Of a stretch of DNA of 64,000 bases, positions 22,782 to 34,423 are shown one piece after another (within the stretch, counting starts at the first letter, position 1; each line of letters starts with the position of its first letter). Source of the stretch: Parasponia andersonii (lineage: Eukaryota; Streptophyta; Magnoliopsida; Rosales; Cannabaceae); assembly GCA_002914805.1 (NCBI GenBank), contig JXTB01000083.1, forward strand, positions 348,225 to 412,224, read 5' to 3'. The translations under genes and the position numbers were made by a program. The notes under the pieces are model-generated. The model was given only the letters and a program-made list of their open reading frames with translations, ran no database searches and was not told the origin of the DNA.

Positions 22782-23528
22782 TGATATGAACCCCGCCAAC
22801 AATTGTGACGAAACCCAGCACCTACTATGGAATTCGAATCCAAGATCCCCAAGTCGCAAGAATGTTGAGTCTTGACCCGTTGCTCAGCAAGATAAGAACC
22901 AAGAACTACGATAGGTTAAAGACGTCATACCAAAAATCCTCAAGAATCACTCAAGAATCGATGGGATAAGTCTGGTTGTTTTGAACGCCACAAGAGTTAA
23001 CTTGATAAGTTCAAGAATCTTCTCAAGAATGAAGAAAACACGAATAACTCGCAATATTATTGATTACTAAGCTTCCCAAAAACGTACAAGGCTCTCTCCT
23101 ATATATAGGAGTCAAATTTATCCCTAATTTAAGATAAACTAATATTATTTTGACATGTGGTAACTCTTTACTTAATTAAATCCAAAAATAACTAAATCAA
23201 AAGTTTCCTAAAAATACAAAAGACCTAGAAAAACGTGAAGAGAAGTGTTTAGCTTCAATTGGACTCTTTTAGAACCTTAATCATAGTGATTAGGCACCCT
23301 TGGATCTGATTTGGGCTTATATCGGGCCTCCATGCATTAGCCATCTCACTAATGTGTTGAATCAGCCCATTTAATGCCTCTTTGAATCTCTTGACTCTAA
23401 GTCTTGTAATTGGCCCACTTGGCAAGCTTAATGGATCATGTGAATACTGCCCTTGAGTCCCTCCAAGTCCACGTGAATGCTCATCCTCTTGTACGTGTAG
23501 TTGAGCAGCTACATTTGCATTATTCTCA
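22782..23528 (-). mobile_element. Element C: LTR, minus orientation
   Basis: On the minus strand it begins TGAGAATAATGC and ends GGTTCATATCA (747 bp). The TATA region reads tcctatatatagga near 23097-23110. The first roughly 280 bp are open in the pol frame (HVQEDEHSRGLGGTQGQYSH...), so in this family the pol end appears to run into the 3' LTR. It is an inverted copy of 23853-24579. Confidence 0.85.
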
Positions 23529-23852
23529 TGAAAAGGCACGGCTGAACATTGAAAGAAGGACTGAGCAGTATATCCATCAAGCCAACAAGGGATGCAAAAA
23601 GGTAGTATTTGAACCAGAAGATTGGGTTTGGGTGCACTTGAGGAATGATCGTTTTCCAGAGCAACGGCATTCAAAACTCCTACCTCGGGGAGATGGACCA
23701 TTTCGAGTAGTGGAACGCATCAATGATAATGCCTACAAGTTAGAATTACCAGGTGAGTATGGTGTTAGTGCGAGCTTTAACGTTGCTGATTTATCTCCTT
23801 TTGATGCAGGTGATGATTTGAGAACAAATCCTTTTCAAGAGGGGGAGAATGA
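23529..23852 (+). mobile_element. Element C: integrase C-terminal part
   Basis: The plus frame reads KGCKKVVFEPEDWVWVHLRN, LPRGDGPFRVVERINDNAYK and FNVADLSPFD, the GPY/F-type module at the end of Ty3/gypsy integrases. It continues into the following LTR in frame. Confidence 0.85.
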
Positions 23853-24579
23853 TGAGAATAATGCAAATGCAGCTGCTCAACCACACGTGCAAGAAGAGAA
23901 GCATTCACGTGGGCTTGGAGGGACTCAAGGGCAGTATTCACATGATCCATTAAGCTTGCCAAGTGGGCTAATCACAAGACTTAGAGCCAAGAGATTCAAA
24001 GAAGCATTAAATGGGCTGATTTAACACATTGGTGAGATGGCTAATGCATGGAGGCCCGATATAAGCCCAAATCAGATCCAAGGGTGCCTAATCACTATGA
24101 TTAAGGTTCTAAATGAGTCCAATTGAAGTAAACACTTCTCTTCACGTTTTTCTAGGTCTTTTGTATTTTTAGGAAACTTCTGATTTAGTTATTTTCAGAT
24201 TTAATTGAGTAGAGGACATTAGTTTATCTTAAATTAAGGATAAATTTGACTCCTATATATAGGAGAGAGCCTTGTATATTTTTAGGAAGCTTAGTGATCA
24301 ATAATATTGCGAGTTATTCATGTTTTCTTCATTCTTGAGAAGATTCTTGAACTTATCAAGTTAACTCTTGTGGCGTTCAAAACAAACAGACTTATCCCAT
24401 CGATTCTTGAGTAATTCTTGAGGATTATTAGTGTGGCGTCTTTAACCTATAGTAGTTCTTGGTACTTATCTTGCTGGGTAACGGGTCAAGACTCAACATT
24501 CTTGCGACTTGGGGATCTTGGGTTCGAATTCCATAGTAGGTGCTGGGTTTCGTCACAATTGTTGGCGGGGTTCATATCA
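23853..24579 (+). mobile_element. Element C: LTR, plus orientation
   Basis: It begins TGAGAATAATGC, ends GGGGTTCATATCA and is 727 bp long. It carries tcctatatataggaga near 24251. It is closely similar to 22782-23528 in inverse orientation, with only 324 bp between them. The next bases, ggaag, do not match the left edge of the cluster. Confidence 0.85.
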
Positions 24580-25099
24580 GGAAGAGCTCGTTCGGTTGAT
24601 CGAAGATAAATCAGCTCATTCGGAGCAGATCGAGATCGAGCAGACTATCCTTGATTGAGAAGCGAGCAGAACCCTAATTTGAAATTTCCTCAATTCAACC
24701 TGGTTGAGTTCCAAATATTCGCATACAATTTCAGAAAATTAAGATAAAAATCTCTACAAAATTAGATTTTCCTAATTTTACGTCAATTATTTGAATTAAA
24801 TATCAGATATTTATTTCCTTATCTATTAAAATTTCCTCTATCTATAAATATGAAAGGATCGACACTCTTGTAATTCAAATATACAATGAATAGCATAAAC
24901 TCTTTAATAAATATAACCTCTTTGTTCAAAAAGGCTAAACCATTTTAAAAGTCCTCTTGTGATCACATTTTGTTGATAATTCAATTATTATTTTGATATC
25001 TTGTTATAACAATTTTTTGTATCAAGAAATTGTCACTAGAAATGGCCTCCAATTGAAAGATCCAGCAAAACCTCTATATTTTCATCCTCACCTAATCTG
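24580..25099 (+). other. Spacer, possibly an LTR remnant
   Basis: After the LTR end there is a gctcg/gatcga-rich stretch (24584-24665), then AT-rich DNA with tctataaatatgaaagg near 24840 and cttgtaattcaaatatacaatg near 24868. That resembles the promoter and polyadenylation part of an LTR. No ends could be fixed, so this is only a suspicion. Confidence 0.3.
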
Positions 25100-25655
25100 C
25101 AAATTTCGGAATTTAGCTTATATTAGACCTGCCAAAATACAAAATGGACTAGGGTTAATGTCGAGTGGCCACTATAAGACATTTTGCTATATAACGATCA
25201 TGAACTTTATGCCATAGATAATCGGCGACAACTTAAGGCCATTGATATTTCGGATCCATGCAATATAAACATAAAGTTGGTGACTACAAGTGATTTAAGT
25301 GGCTGCGTTTAAGTGTATCTTGTGAAATCATGCAGGGGAGAGCACTTACAGGTTGAAAGACATCTTGATTGTGGCGATGACGGTGTAACTAAGCGTCAAA
25401 CTACAGATGTCAGAGATTTCAAATTGGATTTTGATGGGTCACAACCGAAGTGGATTGAGATAAAAAAAAGTCTTAAATAATGTTAGTCTGCTCTTGGGTG
25501 ATAATTCTTCTGTATATGTTCTCGCTTCGAATTTTGTTGGTGTCGGTCGAATTGCATATAATTTACTTATAACTACGACACGATTGATTATCTTGAACGA
25601 TTTTGTCCATCCGATTTTGGAGTGTACAATCTTGAAGATCAAAGCTTGACAAGAT
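25100..25655 (+). pseudogene. KIB/DUF295 fragment, second copy
   Basis: About 555 bp match 3592-4130 of the first KIB copy, starting at the codons for FRDLAYIRPAKDTKWTRINV and ending near FGVYNLEDQSLT. The reading frame is broken several times, for example by a lost base in the AKDTKW region (25130s), a TAA near 25307 and an A-run near 25465. The F-box half is absent. It keeps a segment after NFVG that the first copy has lost. It is a decayed partial duplicate and pairs with the COQ9 gene downstream as the first copy pairs with the COQ9 fragment. Confidence 0.85.
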
Positions 25656-26254
25656 GTAAGACCAAAAGGAATGTATAAAGGAGAGAAGATGACATTGGTG
25701 TCATGTTACGGTCGAATCGAGAAGAAAAGCAAACATGGCACTCCGTTTACATGCTGAGAGCCACATCACAAATATGGATGGCATTAGTGTTGTTTGTTGT
25801 GGACATCTCAGATTGCAAAAGAGAGGATGTCAGACAGGAAAATAAAAAATGGACAATTGGACGGGAAAAAAAAAAAAAAAAAAACAACTCACACTTTTAT
25901 AATGGAGAAGTTTGAGAGTTCGACTGTTTCGGGCATTTGGATTAAAAAACAAAATACATGTTTGAGATCAAAAATAGAAGCTATAAAGTGAGTTATTTTC
26001 AGCCTTTGGATTAAACATAATTAAGGACTGAGATGAGAAGAAAGTTGAACCAAAGAAATTGTAAATGGTCACATATGCTTCTAACAGTAGAATAGATGTA
26101 TGTCTTTTTTCTTTTTTTGTTTGTTAGAAGTATTCCGAACATATTTATGTATATAAAATAGTATTCACCAATATTTAGAATATAGGATTTTTATAGTTTT
26201 TTTTTTTTTAAGGAAACAATTTCAAATAAAAGTTACATTCGAAAAAGTTATAAT
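25656..26254. other. Spacer, no gene seen
   Basis: AT-rich, with an A-run at 25867-25883 and T-runs near 26200. Short open frames at 25703-25991 show no motif. Confidence 0.5.
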
Positions 26255-26824
26255 TAGGGCCACTAATTTTTTACACGACACGATGAATAATAAGACTGAT
26301 AATTTTCTACATAACACGAAAATGCTACTTGAAAACAATATTAAATAAATGAGTCTAAGAGACCTATTTAATTTTCGTATCACGTATAATAAACGGATGA
26401 ATTTTGGGTCAACCTGCTTAACCTAAAAATAATAAACGAGTGAGTTAGATCAACCTACTTAACCTGAAAATGATCCGTATTTAATTAAATAGATCATTTT
26501 TGTGTCATGGTAACATGATACTAATACAACACATTTATTAATATTTTAATATTTTAAATATGATTTTAATTCTTACATTTGTAAAATTAAATTAATTAGT
26601 ACATAATTATACTAAATTAGAATAATTATGTCAAGTCTGAGTAATTATATCAAATAGGTCATAATATGATAAATAACTATTTATTAAACAAGTATTAATT
26701 ATGTCGTATTCGAATTAACTTTTAGACACATTTATTAATCGTATCGTGTTTAAGTTACTGTTATGATTTCGTATCGTAATCGTGTCGACTTAAATACGAC
26801 ATAATAACACGAATTACCAACCCT
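26255..26824. mobile_element. MITE-like element with imperfect inverted ends
   Basis: The left end reads AGGGCCACTAATTTTTTACA and the right end, reversed, AGGGTTGGTAATTCGTGTTA. Beyond the ends both sides carry aatt. Inside are repeated motifs of the cgtatcgtgt / gtcgtattcg type, frequent in plant non-autonomous DNA elements. No coding capacity. The target duplication is not clear, so superfamily is left open. Confidence 0.5.
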
Positions 26825-27579
26825 AATTACAATAATAAATCGAGTTATAAATAACATTTTTTCAACAAGAATCAAGAAATCAATTCATAAACTTGAAAAC
26901 AAAAAAATCTTACAAGATCTCCAAGTAAAACCTGTCCACATCAATGATTTTGGAGTAAAACTCCATATTAGAGCTTTTGAAATTATTCATCATCTGAATT
27001 AATCCATATGATTGATTCACCAGAAAAGATTCTGTCTAACTCCGATTTGCGATAATAACCACCTCTTTATATTTAAATCAAAACAGAAATAAATCTGAAA
27101 GACAATCATCCTAGTAAAAATAAAAATTTAAAAACAACTCAAACTATTATAGATCTAGATTTAAATAGATTTATGTGTACTTAGAAGACCATTAATTTAA
27201 ATCTAGATAGACAACTTTCTTTGCAGGGACGTAAAGATTATTTGAAAATAAAAACAAAAACAAGATTTAAAGAGAGAGAGAGAGAGAGAGAGAGAGACCC
27301 ATTTTAAGAATATATTAAGAAGTATTCGCAGCTTCTTTTTCGTTCGCTGAATCGCAGGTACGGAAGTATTCCCATTTTTCACGGCCCGAAGGATAATTTG
27401 GAAAAGAAAATATTAAAGTTCAACATAGAAGCTAGTCCATTTTATGAGACCTTAAATAACTCTGCCTATGTAAGAAAACTTTCAAATTTATAAAGAACGG
27501 TGTTGAGATCGCAAAGAGCTAGCATTTGCCAAAAAAGTGACCAAATAAAATTAATCTATTCTTGCAAATTATTGTCCAT
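26825..27579. other. Spacer downstream of COQ9, with (GA)n
   Basis: AT-rich, with a GA microsatellite at 27270-27297. From about 27460 the sequence resembles 17653 onward (3' flank of the COQ9 fragment), so the duplicated block includes this 3' flank. Confidence 0.6.
27270..27297. repeat. (GA)n microsatellite
   Basis: About 14 uninterrupted GA units. Confidence 0.95.
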
Positions 27580-29881
27580 TCATGCCCGAAAAACTCCATT
27601 TACAAATCCTTGCAAGGAACTCCCCATCCCGGCTCCAACAGCTTCTGCCAAGTATTTTGCCTGCAATATTTTAAAAATATGACTTTATGCACTGCAAAAT
27701 CTAAACTTCTAAAAAGACAGCAATATATATACGTGCTGTGTGCATCTATAGAGAAACAGAGAGACACCTCTTGAATGGTTTTCTTCAAGTCAAAGGCATC
27801 TTTGACACGACCATCCAAGAAAGCCCAAGTATCACGGAAATCTGTCGGAAACAGCAGGCAGCTAAATTATTATCATATAGGAGTTGAATTTACCAATCGG
27901 CAAACAGTCATTGTTGACCATAAAGGCCAAGATTACAAAAAAATCGAGAAGATCTTCTGCTGACAATAAAGATTAATCATACAAATCCAATTCCAATTAC
28001 AGGTAGAATCAAAACTGCATGCATACCCGGGGAACGATCAGTTAACATGTAGATCTCAGTTGTCGAGTATATTCCTCCAAGGACAGTGCGCTTCACATAC
28101 CAATCAACATCAGAGGCTTCATCACCAGCAGCATGCCAGATTTCATCGACAAGCATTGCCCGCTGCTTAAAACTTGTCGGAACATTAATCGGTTGTGCCT
28201 GTGCACAAGAATATTAAAATTAAATTCTTACTGTTTCAATTTTATGATATGGTGCGCACAACAAAACAGTAGAAGAGATAAAAACAAAGGGTGATACCTG
28301 GATACTAAGAGCTTGAGGCCATTTCGATACGTAGGGAGCTTGCATTTCCAAGCGAATTCTAACAAGCTTGGAGATACGCTCACTAGGTATCAAACTTTTC
28401 AGGTCCTCTCCAGAGTCAATTCTATCAACAAGTCTTTGAAAGCACTCATCCATGAAAAACTGTAAGGGAAATAGGAGTAAAATACGTCCAAATTAATACG
28501 TAAAGAAGAACATGAGGTCAGACCTACAGAAAGACTGCATTACTGAGCATGCACAAAGCAGAAAATAGTCAAAGATGTGCATTTGATGCATTTATCGAAC
28601 TTGACCACTGAATATGAATGCCAACCAAGACACAAACCTCTAGTCCCCATGCGCGTTCAGCATATCGATGCTAAAGCGCATGGGCATGACAGAAAAGAAG
28701 AATAACAGTTATCTATTTCACTCTGCAATAAAACCACATTAACCCACTCTTAGACTTCATTCTTCTATAGCCAAACGACTATAAATATTTTCTTCCCATC
28801 TTTTTTTCTCATGGAAAGGTTCCAAAAGGCATTAGGCGCCTGAGGGTTGACTCATACATTTATTTCCCGTCTTCCAAAACATTGTATAGTTCGTAAGTCC
28901 AAATATACAAGAATTTTAAAGTTGCAATGAGCAATCACAGAAATAATCAAAAAGTACTGAAACATTAGGAGACAAATGAAACTCCTAAAACATCCAACAT
29001 TAGACAAATAATCACCACCCTAGTTATTACAATTAATTATCTAGTGTAAGAATACTAACAATACAATACAAAAGACCGAATGTGTAAACGTAAAATGTAA
29101 TTAAATATCAGAAAACATGGAGAATCATCTAACAGTGTAAAACGCAAAAGTAATGAAGACACATCCATTCTTACTCCAATTGTTACGACCAGAATACTAT
29201 TATTAAAAAAAATTAAAAAAGAATTCTTTCGCATAGGAATTACAGAAAACAGAACAATTCAAGCCAGAACCAGAGTTGTTGATATGTATGTGTGTGTGTA
29301 TATATATATATAGGGGTACCTCCACGAGAGCGGCTTCTTTCCTGGGAAATGATCCAATTATAGCGGGAGAGACACCAGCATCCCTGGCACCTGCAATCAT
29401 GGCGGCTTCGGTCCACCCCAACTTTAGCTGCGCCAAATAGAAATACAACACCCCAATTGCAAAATTCAAAACTACAATTGCATAGTCAAATATTATTAAT
29501 TAATTTTTTAAAAAAAAAACAAAAAAAAAAAAAAGAGAAGATGGAAGGGGTGAAATGTGTACGGACCACGTGGAAGAGCGAGGCACGAAGCACCCGAGCT
29601 TGCTCGTCTTGGTAGTCCGGTCTCGGCCTCTGGGTGCGGGGGTGCCGATCTTCCTCGGCCGTTGATGAAGCTGACCAAGACGAAGACGATGATGATGACG
29701 AAGCGGAATCCGAAGAGTTAGGGTTTTGAAATTGATGGTGTTGGTGTGGATTAGGGGTTTGATTGGCGAACGATTGAGGGTCTAAAGAATAGGAAAAGCA
29801 TTGAAAAGGAGGGAATCGAATACGGGAGCTACCATTGCCGACGGCTCCCAGGACCAATCGCTTCGCCGCCGTACGATACAT
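27580..29881 (-). CDS. COQ9: COQ9, ubiquinone biosynthesis protein, mitochondrial
   Basis: Six exons on the minus strand: 29567-29881, 29320-29427, 28298-28459, 28027-28198, 27768-27841 and 27580-27660. All borders are GT/AG and the sum is 912 nt, 303 residues, close to other plant COQ9 proteins. The start MYRTAAKRLVLGAVG... is a basic, Ser-rich presequence of mitochondrial type, followed by a Ser run near residues 56-70. The conserved body follows: KLGWTEAAMIAGARDAGVSP, GSFPRKEAALVEFFMDECFQ, IPSERISKLVRIRLEMQAPY, EIWHAAGDEASDVDWYVKRT, STTEIYMLTDRSPDFRDTW and the C-terminal LAEAVGAGMGSSLQGFVNG. COQ9 is a lipid-binding partner of COQ7 in the inner-membrane complex that builds ubiquinone. A truncated duplicate of its last exons lies at 17653-20645. 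Confidence 0.95.
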
Positions 29882-30310
29882 TGTGCGACCTCTTTGAGAG
29901 AGTGAAATGAATCAGTGTGAGAGTAGAGATTTTACCTTTGTTGCTTTGCTCGACCCTTTTTGTCAGGTTGAAGAAGATCCGCACTGTTTTCTCTCATTTC
30001 CACGTAGCCTTGTTTGTTATCACCCACGTGTCATCTGCTTTAGCCGTGTGCACCACATTCTCCATTTCACGTTCTTTCTGCTATCAAAAATAAAAAATAA
30101 AAACTAAAAACTACTTTCTTTCGGTTTTTTTTTTCGCATTTTACATTTTATTACTTATAAAATTCTTTTGAAAAATTATCATAACAACAAGGGCAAATAT
30201 TAAAAAAAAAATCAATATTACGTATTTGATGTTTGAAATGTTTACAACTTATTTAGTAAGTAGGATTGTACTATTGTTTAGAATTGCATTGGATTTCGTT
30301 TATACTGTAA
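29882..30310. other. COQ9 upstream region
   Basis: Presumed promoter and 5' untranslated region of COQ9 on the minus strand. No separate gene is seen. Further out the sequence becomes AT-rich with A- and T-runs. Confidence 0.5.
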
Positions 30311-30607
30311 CTTGTTTAGTAGAACTTAGGAGTAAAAGATGGAATTAAAAAAAATAGTAAAAAAAGTAGATAGAGCCCACATTATTTGAGAATTATATAG
30401 TAAAATAATAGATAAAAAAAAGCGTGGAACTCATATTTTCTGAGAAATGAGTGAAAAAAAAATAAAAAAAGAAATCATGAGTCCCGTTTTTTTTTTTTTT
30501 TTTGGGAAATGAAAAGGGAATAAGGATGGACTATTTTAACACAAGTGTATAATGGGTTAAAATAATCCTCAAAACTCAGTCCAATCAAATTTTTTCTACT
30601 AAACAAG
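30311..30607. mobile_element. Possible short MITE
   Basis: The left end reads CTTGTTTAGTAGAACTTAGG and the right end, reversed, CTTGTTTAGTAGAAAAAATT, giving about 14 bp of perfect inverted terminal sequence around a 297-bp AT-rich body with long A/T runs. No clear target duplication was found, so this is tentative. Confidence 0.35.
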
Positions 30608-32023
30608 GGACACGTAATTTGGCCTTTGTCCAAATTGGCACCTCACAAATTAGCCCCTCAAACTTAGTTCCTTCTTTAGTCCAGCCCACTAAAATTAATA
30701 AGGGACAAGTTGGCCCCTGTACAATTAAAATTACTTGGTTAGCATGTGTAAATTAAAATTACTTAGTTAGCATGTGTAGCTTACGTAGTCGGTATTTTTC
30801 GCCGTTCTACACTTCATATATAGTCTCTTTAAATAAATAACTGTTTGGTAGTTCAAGATATCATGAAAATAATTAATTTGAGAACTAATATATGTGACAA
30901 TGTATTAAGGTGAACATAAGTAAGAAATTTTTTATATTTTTCTCGATGGATTATATAATAAAATATTAGTATTTCTCAATAAAAACATATATGGAAAAAA
31001 AATGTTTATAATGTGTTTTACGCTGTCTTTATATTGATCATATTAACATATTACTACTTTTTCGGGTTAAAAAAAAGATGTCAATAGGGGGTAAAAAAAA
31101 GTCGTTATTATGAAGTATATATGCCTCCATATATTTCAACCTTAAATTGCTAAACTTATTTTGCCATAGAAGAATAATAAAACCAAGTGAAATGCCTCCG
31201 CATATTATGGTCAGAGTCCACGGAGATGCCTCCATATATTTGTTTTTTTATTTAAAAAAATGAAAGAAAGAAAGAAAAAAGAGCGCGAAAGCCTTTGCTT
31301 TATGAAAGCTACAAAAAGTTCTTAAGAAGTTGTTTCACTGACAAATCAACAAACAACATATAAATTTACAAGAATGCTAAAAGAAAATTGTAACAACCTA
31401 TGAAGAATAATACAGAACTGAAATACAATAATTATGGTTGAAAACTATCTTGACCCTCTTGACCAACCATTTCAAATTAAAACTTCAATTCATATATACT
31501 TCCCTACTCACTAAGCTGTATCCTTAGACTTAAATCAAGTCCCAAGAAGCAAAAATCCCAGCCATGACATCTTGATGAAAGGTGCACCAAAATTCCAACT
31601 CCCATTAGTACAGACAAACTATACAAATCTAGCAACTAATTAGTATAGTTGAAAACTTGCGCCTCTCTCCAAATCAAAATTAAGAAAATAATGACCAAGA
31701 TTCCAGCCCCGGACGCCAATTGGGTCTGCTATAGCTTCATTTTCCTAACTTATGAAACAAGAACGTACTTCAAGATACCATACAATGCACATACCACGTG
31801 CTAATATAGACGTAAATCCTATTAAAATGTATGCTTGTATACACTATTGATACCTTCTAGCATTGCTTGCATAGAAACCTACTTATTTGGTTGGGCGAAT
31901 CTCAATCACCATTTTCAAAATTCCCAACTGATCATTGTTCTTAATTAGATCAAAAGCTGTATCTTCAATTGCTCTCTTGTCCTACTATGAACATATATTT
32001 CAACCAAGTTTTTCTGATGATCA
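30608..32023. other. Spacer and presumed 3' end of the receptor gene
   Basis: No gene recognised. AT-rich with a few short homopolymers. The right part (about 31300-32023) is less AT-rich and may be 3' untranslated sequence or downstream flank of the receptor kinase gene. Confidence 0.45.
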
Positions 32024-34423
32024 TCAAACTTGTACTTCTTCTATCCTTCTAATGGCTTCCCTCATATCAATCCGTTGCTGCGGATTACTCTCAACGCACT
32101 CAGCTCCCACATGAAGGAGCTGAATCATCTGGTTAACCGCATTCGTATTCGCATTCCCGGAAGCGATTTCTGGGTCCAGCAACTCCCTCTCCTTCTCCTC
32201 CGAGTTATTCGCGGACAACACCCACTGAACCACGTCGGTTCCGCCTTTACCGTTGCTGAGATACTGAGAAGGGAATTTCCCAGTAAGGATTTCGAGAATG
32301 AGGATTCCGAGGCAGTAGACATCGGACTTGGGAGAGACTCGCTGGTACTTGAAATAATCAGGGGTTTTGTAGGCGAACATGGCTTGAGCCGCGTTGCTGG
32401 GGTTCATCAAAGGGTGAAACGCATAGTCGCTGAGGACTGGCTCGTGGTCCTCGTTCAGAAGGACGTTGCTGGACTTGAGGTTGCCATGGGGGAGGTCGTA
32501 GTTTGAGAACTCGGTAAAGAGGAATCCCATTCCCCTGGCGATTCCTTGGATTATCTTCAGACGAGTTGGCCAGTTCAGCTCTGCATGACAACTTCCACGG
32601 TCTCCTAAAATGTAAATTAAGCAACTCAAGTTAACATTATTCTATGGAGTAACTTACATATGTGTCAAGAAAAGGTAATTAAGTCGCCCTGTTATTGAAT
32701 TTTGTGCAAACTCAATAAGACAAAATCACAAGAATAGAAATTTCAAGCCATTATAGAAAATTAGACATTAGAAACTCAATTAATTAAGCCACAAAATTGA
32801 TGATAGCTTATAAATGGGCATATTTGAGACGAGAGGAGTTAGTAGCACTCTCTTTTCTACTACCTAATAACATGCCAACTAAAATATCTCATAAGAGCAG
32901 ACAATAGAGTGGCACTAACTCTCCGCATTTGAGATTATTCATCCATTATCCATTATATTGATGAAACAACTTGCTGATTTGAAAATGAAATTGCAAAAAT
33001 TTAAGAAAGAAAAATAAATAAATTGATATCTATGTCGATGTAGTCATGGTATCATGTTCATAAGAGGACATGAGACTATGACCGAGAAACACATGTATAT
33101 GGAACGTGAGGATATGTATCTCTTACCATGCAGAACGTACAACAAGCTGCCTTTAGGAATATACTCAGAGACTAACAGTTTCTCCTCTCTCCTGTAATGG
33201 TAAGCCAACGGCGTCAAGATATTCCGGTGGCGGAGTCTTCCGAACCGCCTCATCTCCGCGTCGAACCCGTCTCTCCCTAGTCTATTCATCTCCCTCATCC
33301 TCTTCACCGCCACGGACAGCCCGAAGGACATGACGGCCTTATAGGCCGACCCCAACCCTCCATTACCGAGCACCTCCGCCGCCGCCTTCATCAAATCCGC
33401 CAGCCCGAAACTGCCCTTTTCGTCATTCACCATAATCAAATCAGTCATGGACCCGCTCTTGCCATGGTGCGACCCTACACCTCCTTTCTTCGAATCGCCG
33501 CCTTTTCGGGACGATTCGGAGTTCCTCCGATTAGAACTCGGCACGTGAACCTCCACCACCTCGTCCATGTTGCTCTCCTTTCTCAGCTGGCTAAACTCGT
33601 CCTCTCTATTATTCTTCGAGCTCAACAGGGCGTATAACAGGACAATCACCATAGCAGCCACCACTCCGCCCACGATCAGCTTGTTCTCGTTGGCGTTCTC
33701 TTCCTCGCTGACCGACCGAAACGACTCGGCCGGTGTCGCTGAGCAAACTTTCTCTAATGGTTTACCGCAAAGTCCGTCGTTCCCCGCGAAGGCACTCACA
33801 TTGTACTTGGACAAGCTTTCTGGGATTTCGCCCTCGAGCTTGTTGTTCGACAAGTCGAGTGAGACTATGCTCTGTTTGAACTTGGGAATCGGTCCAGTGA
33901 ATTGGTTCTTCTCTAGATGAAGTTCTATGAGGTGGGTCAGTTGGGCCAGAGATTCCGGTACATTCCCGGTGAACATGTTCTCGTTGAGCCAAACTTTCTT
34001 AAGCGAATTCAAATGGGAGAAGAAATCAGAAGGAATCTCACCCGAAAACGCATTCCCGCTGAGTAACAGAGCTTTCAAGACCCCGATCTTGTTGAACTCC
34101 GGGATTGGACCAGAGAAGTTGTTGTTCATGAGACTGATTGTTCTAAGACCCGGAATCTGATTCAGGGAATCGATGTCGATCGTTCCGGAAAGACCCATAT
34201 TGGTGAGGTGGAGACCGGTAATGATTCCGTCGAAGCACATTACCCCTGCCCACTTGGACAAGCAGGGGGCCGAGTCAGGGACCCATGAAGCGAGAGCGTT
34301 GGTTTGGTTAAGTGAGTTTTTTAGTTTGAGAAGGGCTTCGGCTTCGGAGAGGGAATGGGAGAAGGGAATGAGAGGAGTAGAGAGAAGGGAGAGGAGGAAG
34401 AGGAATCGAACAGCAGCGGCCAT
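32024..34423 (-). CDS. LRR receptor-like pseudokinase, PRK (pollen receptor kinase) type
   Basis: Two exons, 33127-34423 and 32024-32604, with GT/AG borders, give 625 residues. In order: signal peptide (1-24), LRR N-terminal domain with SWVPDSAPCLSKWAGVMCF, about five to six short LRRs (70-215), a CGKPLEKVC Cys pair (219-227), a transmembrane helix (about 249-267), an acidic and Ser-rich juxtamembrane region, and a kinase-like domain (about 340-620). The ATP-binding Lys is kept (VAVKRM, K374), but the Gly-loop reads GNGGLGS, the catalytic loop is HGNLKSSN instead of HRDxKxxN, and DFG is replaced by SDYAF. It is therefore probably a catalytically dead receptor that signals through partners. 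Length, few LRRs and kinase features match the PRK/LRR III group, whose pollen members bind ROP-GEFs. Which member is not decided, and expression in pollen is not shown. Confidence 0.9.

Larger units (their letters stand above)
20675..24579. mobile_element. Mosaic of Ty3/gypsy fragments (element C)
   Basis: Left to right: the start of an LTR with a few pol codons (20675-20992, plus), gag and primer site (21057-22781, minus), an LTR (22782-23528, minus), an integrase C-terminus (23529-23852, plus) and an LTR (23853-24579, plus). All pieces come from one family. The arrangement cannot be one simple insertion and implies at least two copies joined by recombination, nesting or misassembly. Broken, with many breaks. 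No matching target duplication was found at the outer ends. Confidence 0.8.

Noticed and set aside
23410-23528. Plus-strand extension upstream of the integrase tail
   Set aside because: It reads the inverted LTR in the wrong sense; only the part from 23529 onward matches integrase.
28640-28690. Small hairpin-like stretch (catgcgcgttcagcatatcg) in a COQ9 intron, as a microRNA or snoRNA
   Set aside because: The stem is short, and no mature-arm pattern or box motifs could be supported.
32030-32506. 158-residue plus-strand frame
   Set aside because: Lies wholly antisense to the receptor kinase exon; it is a shadow of its codon pattern.
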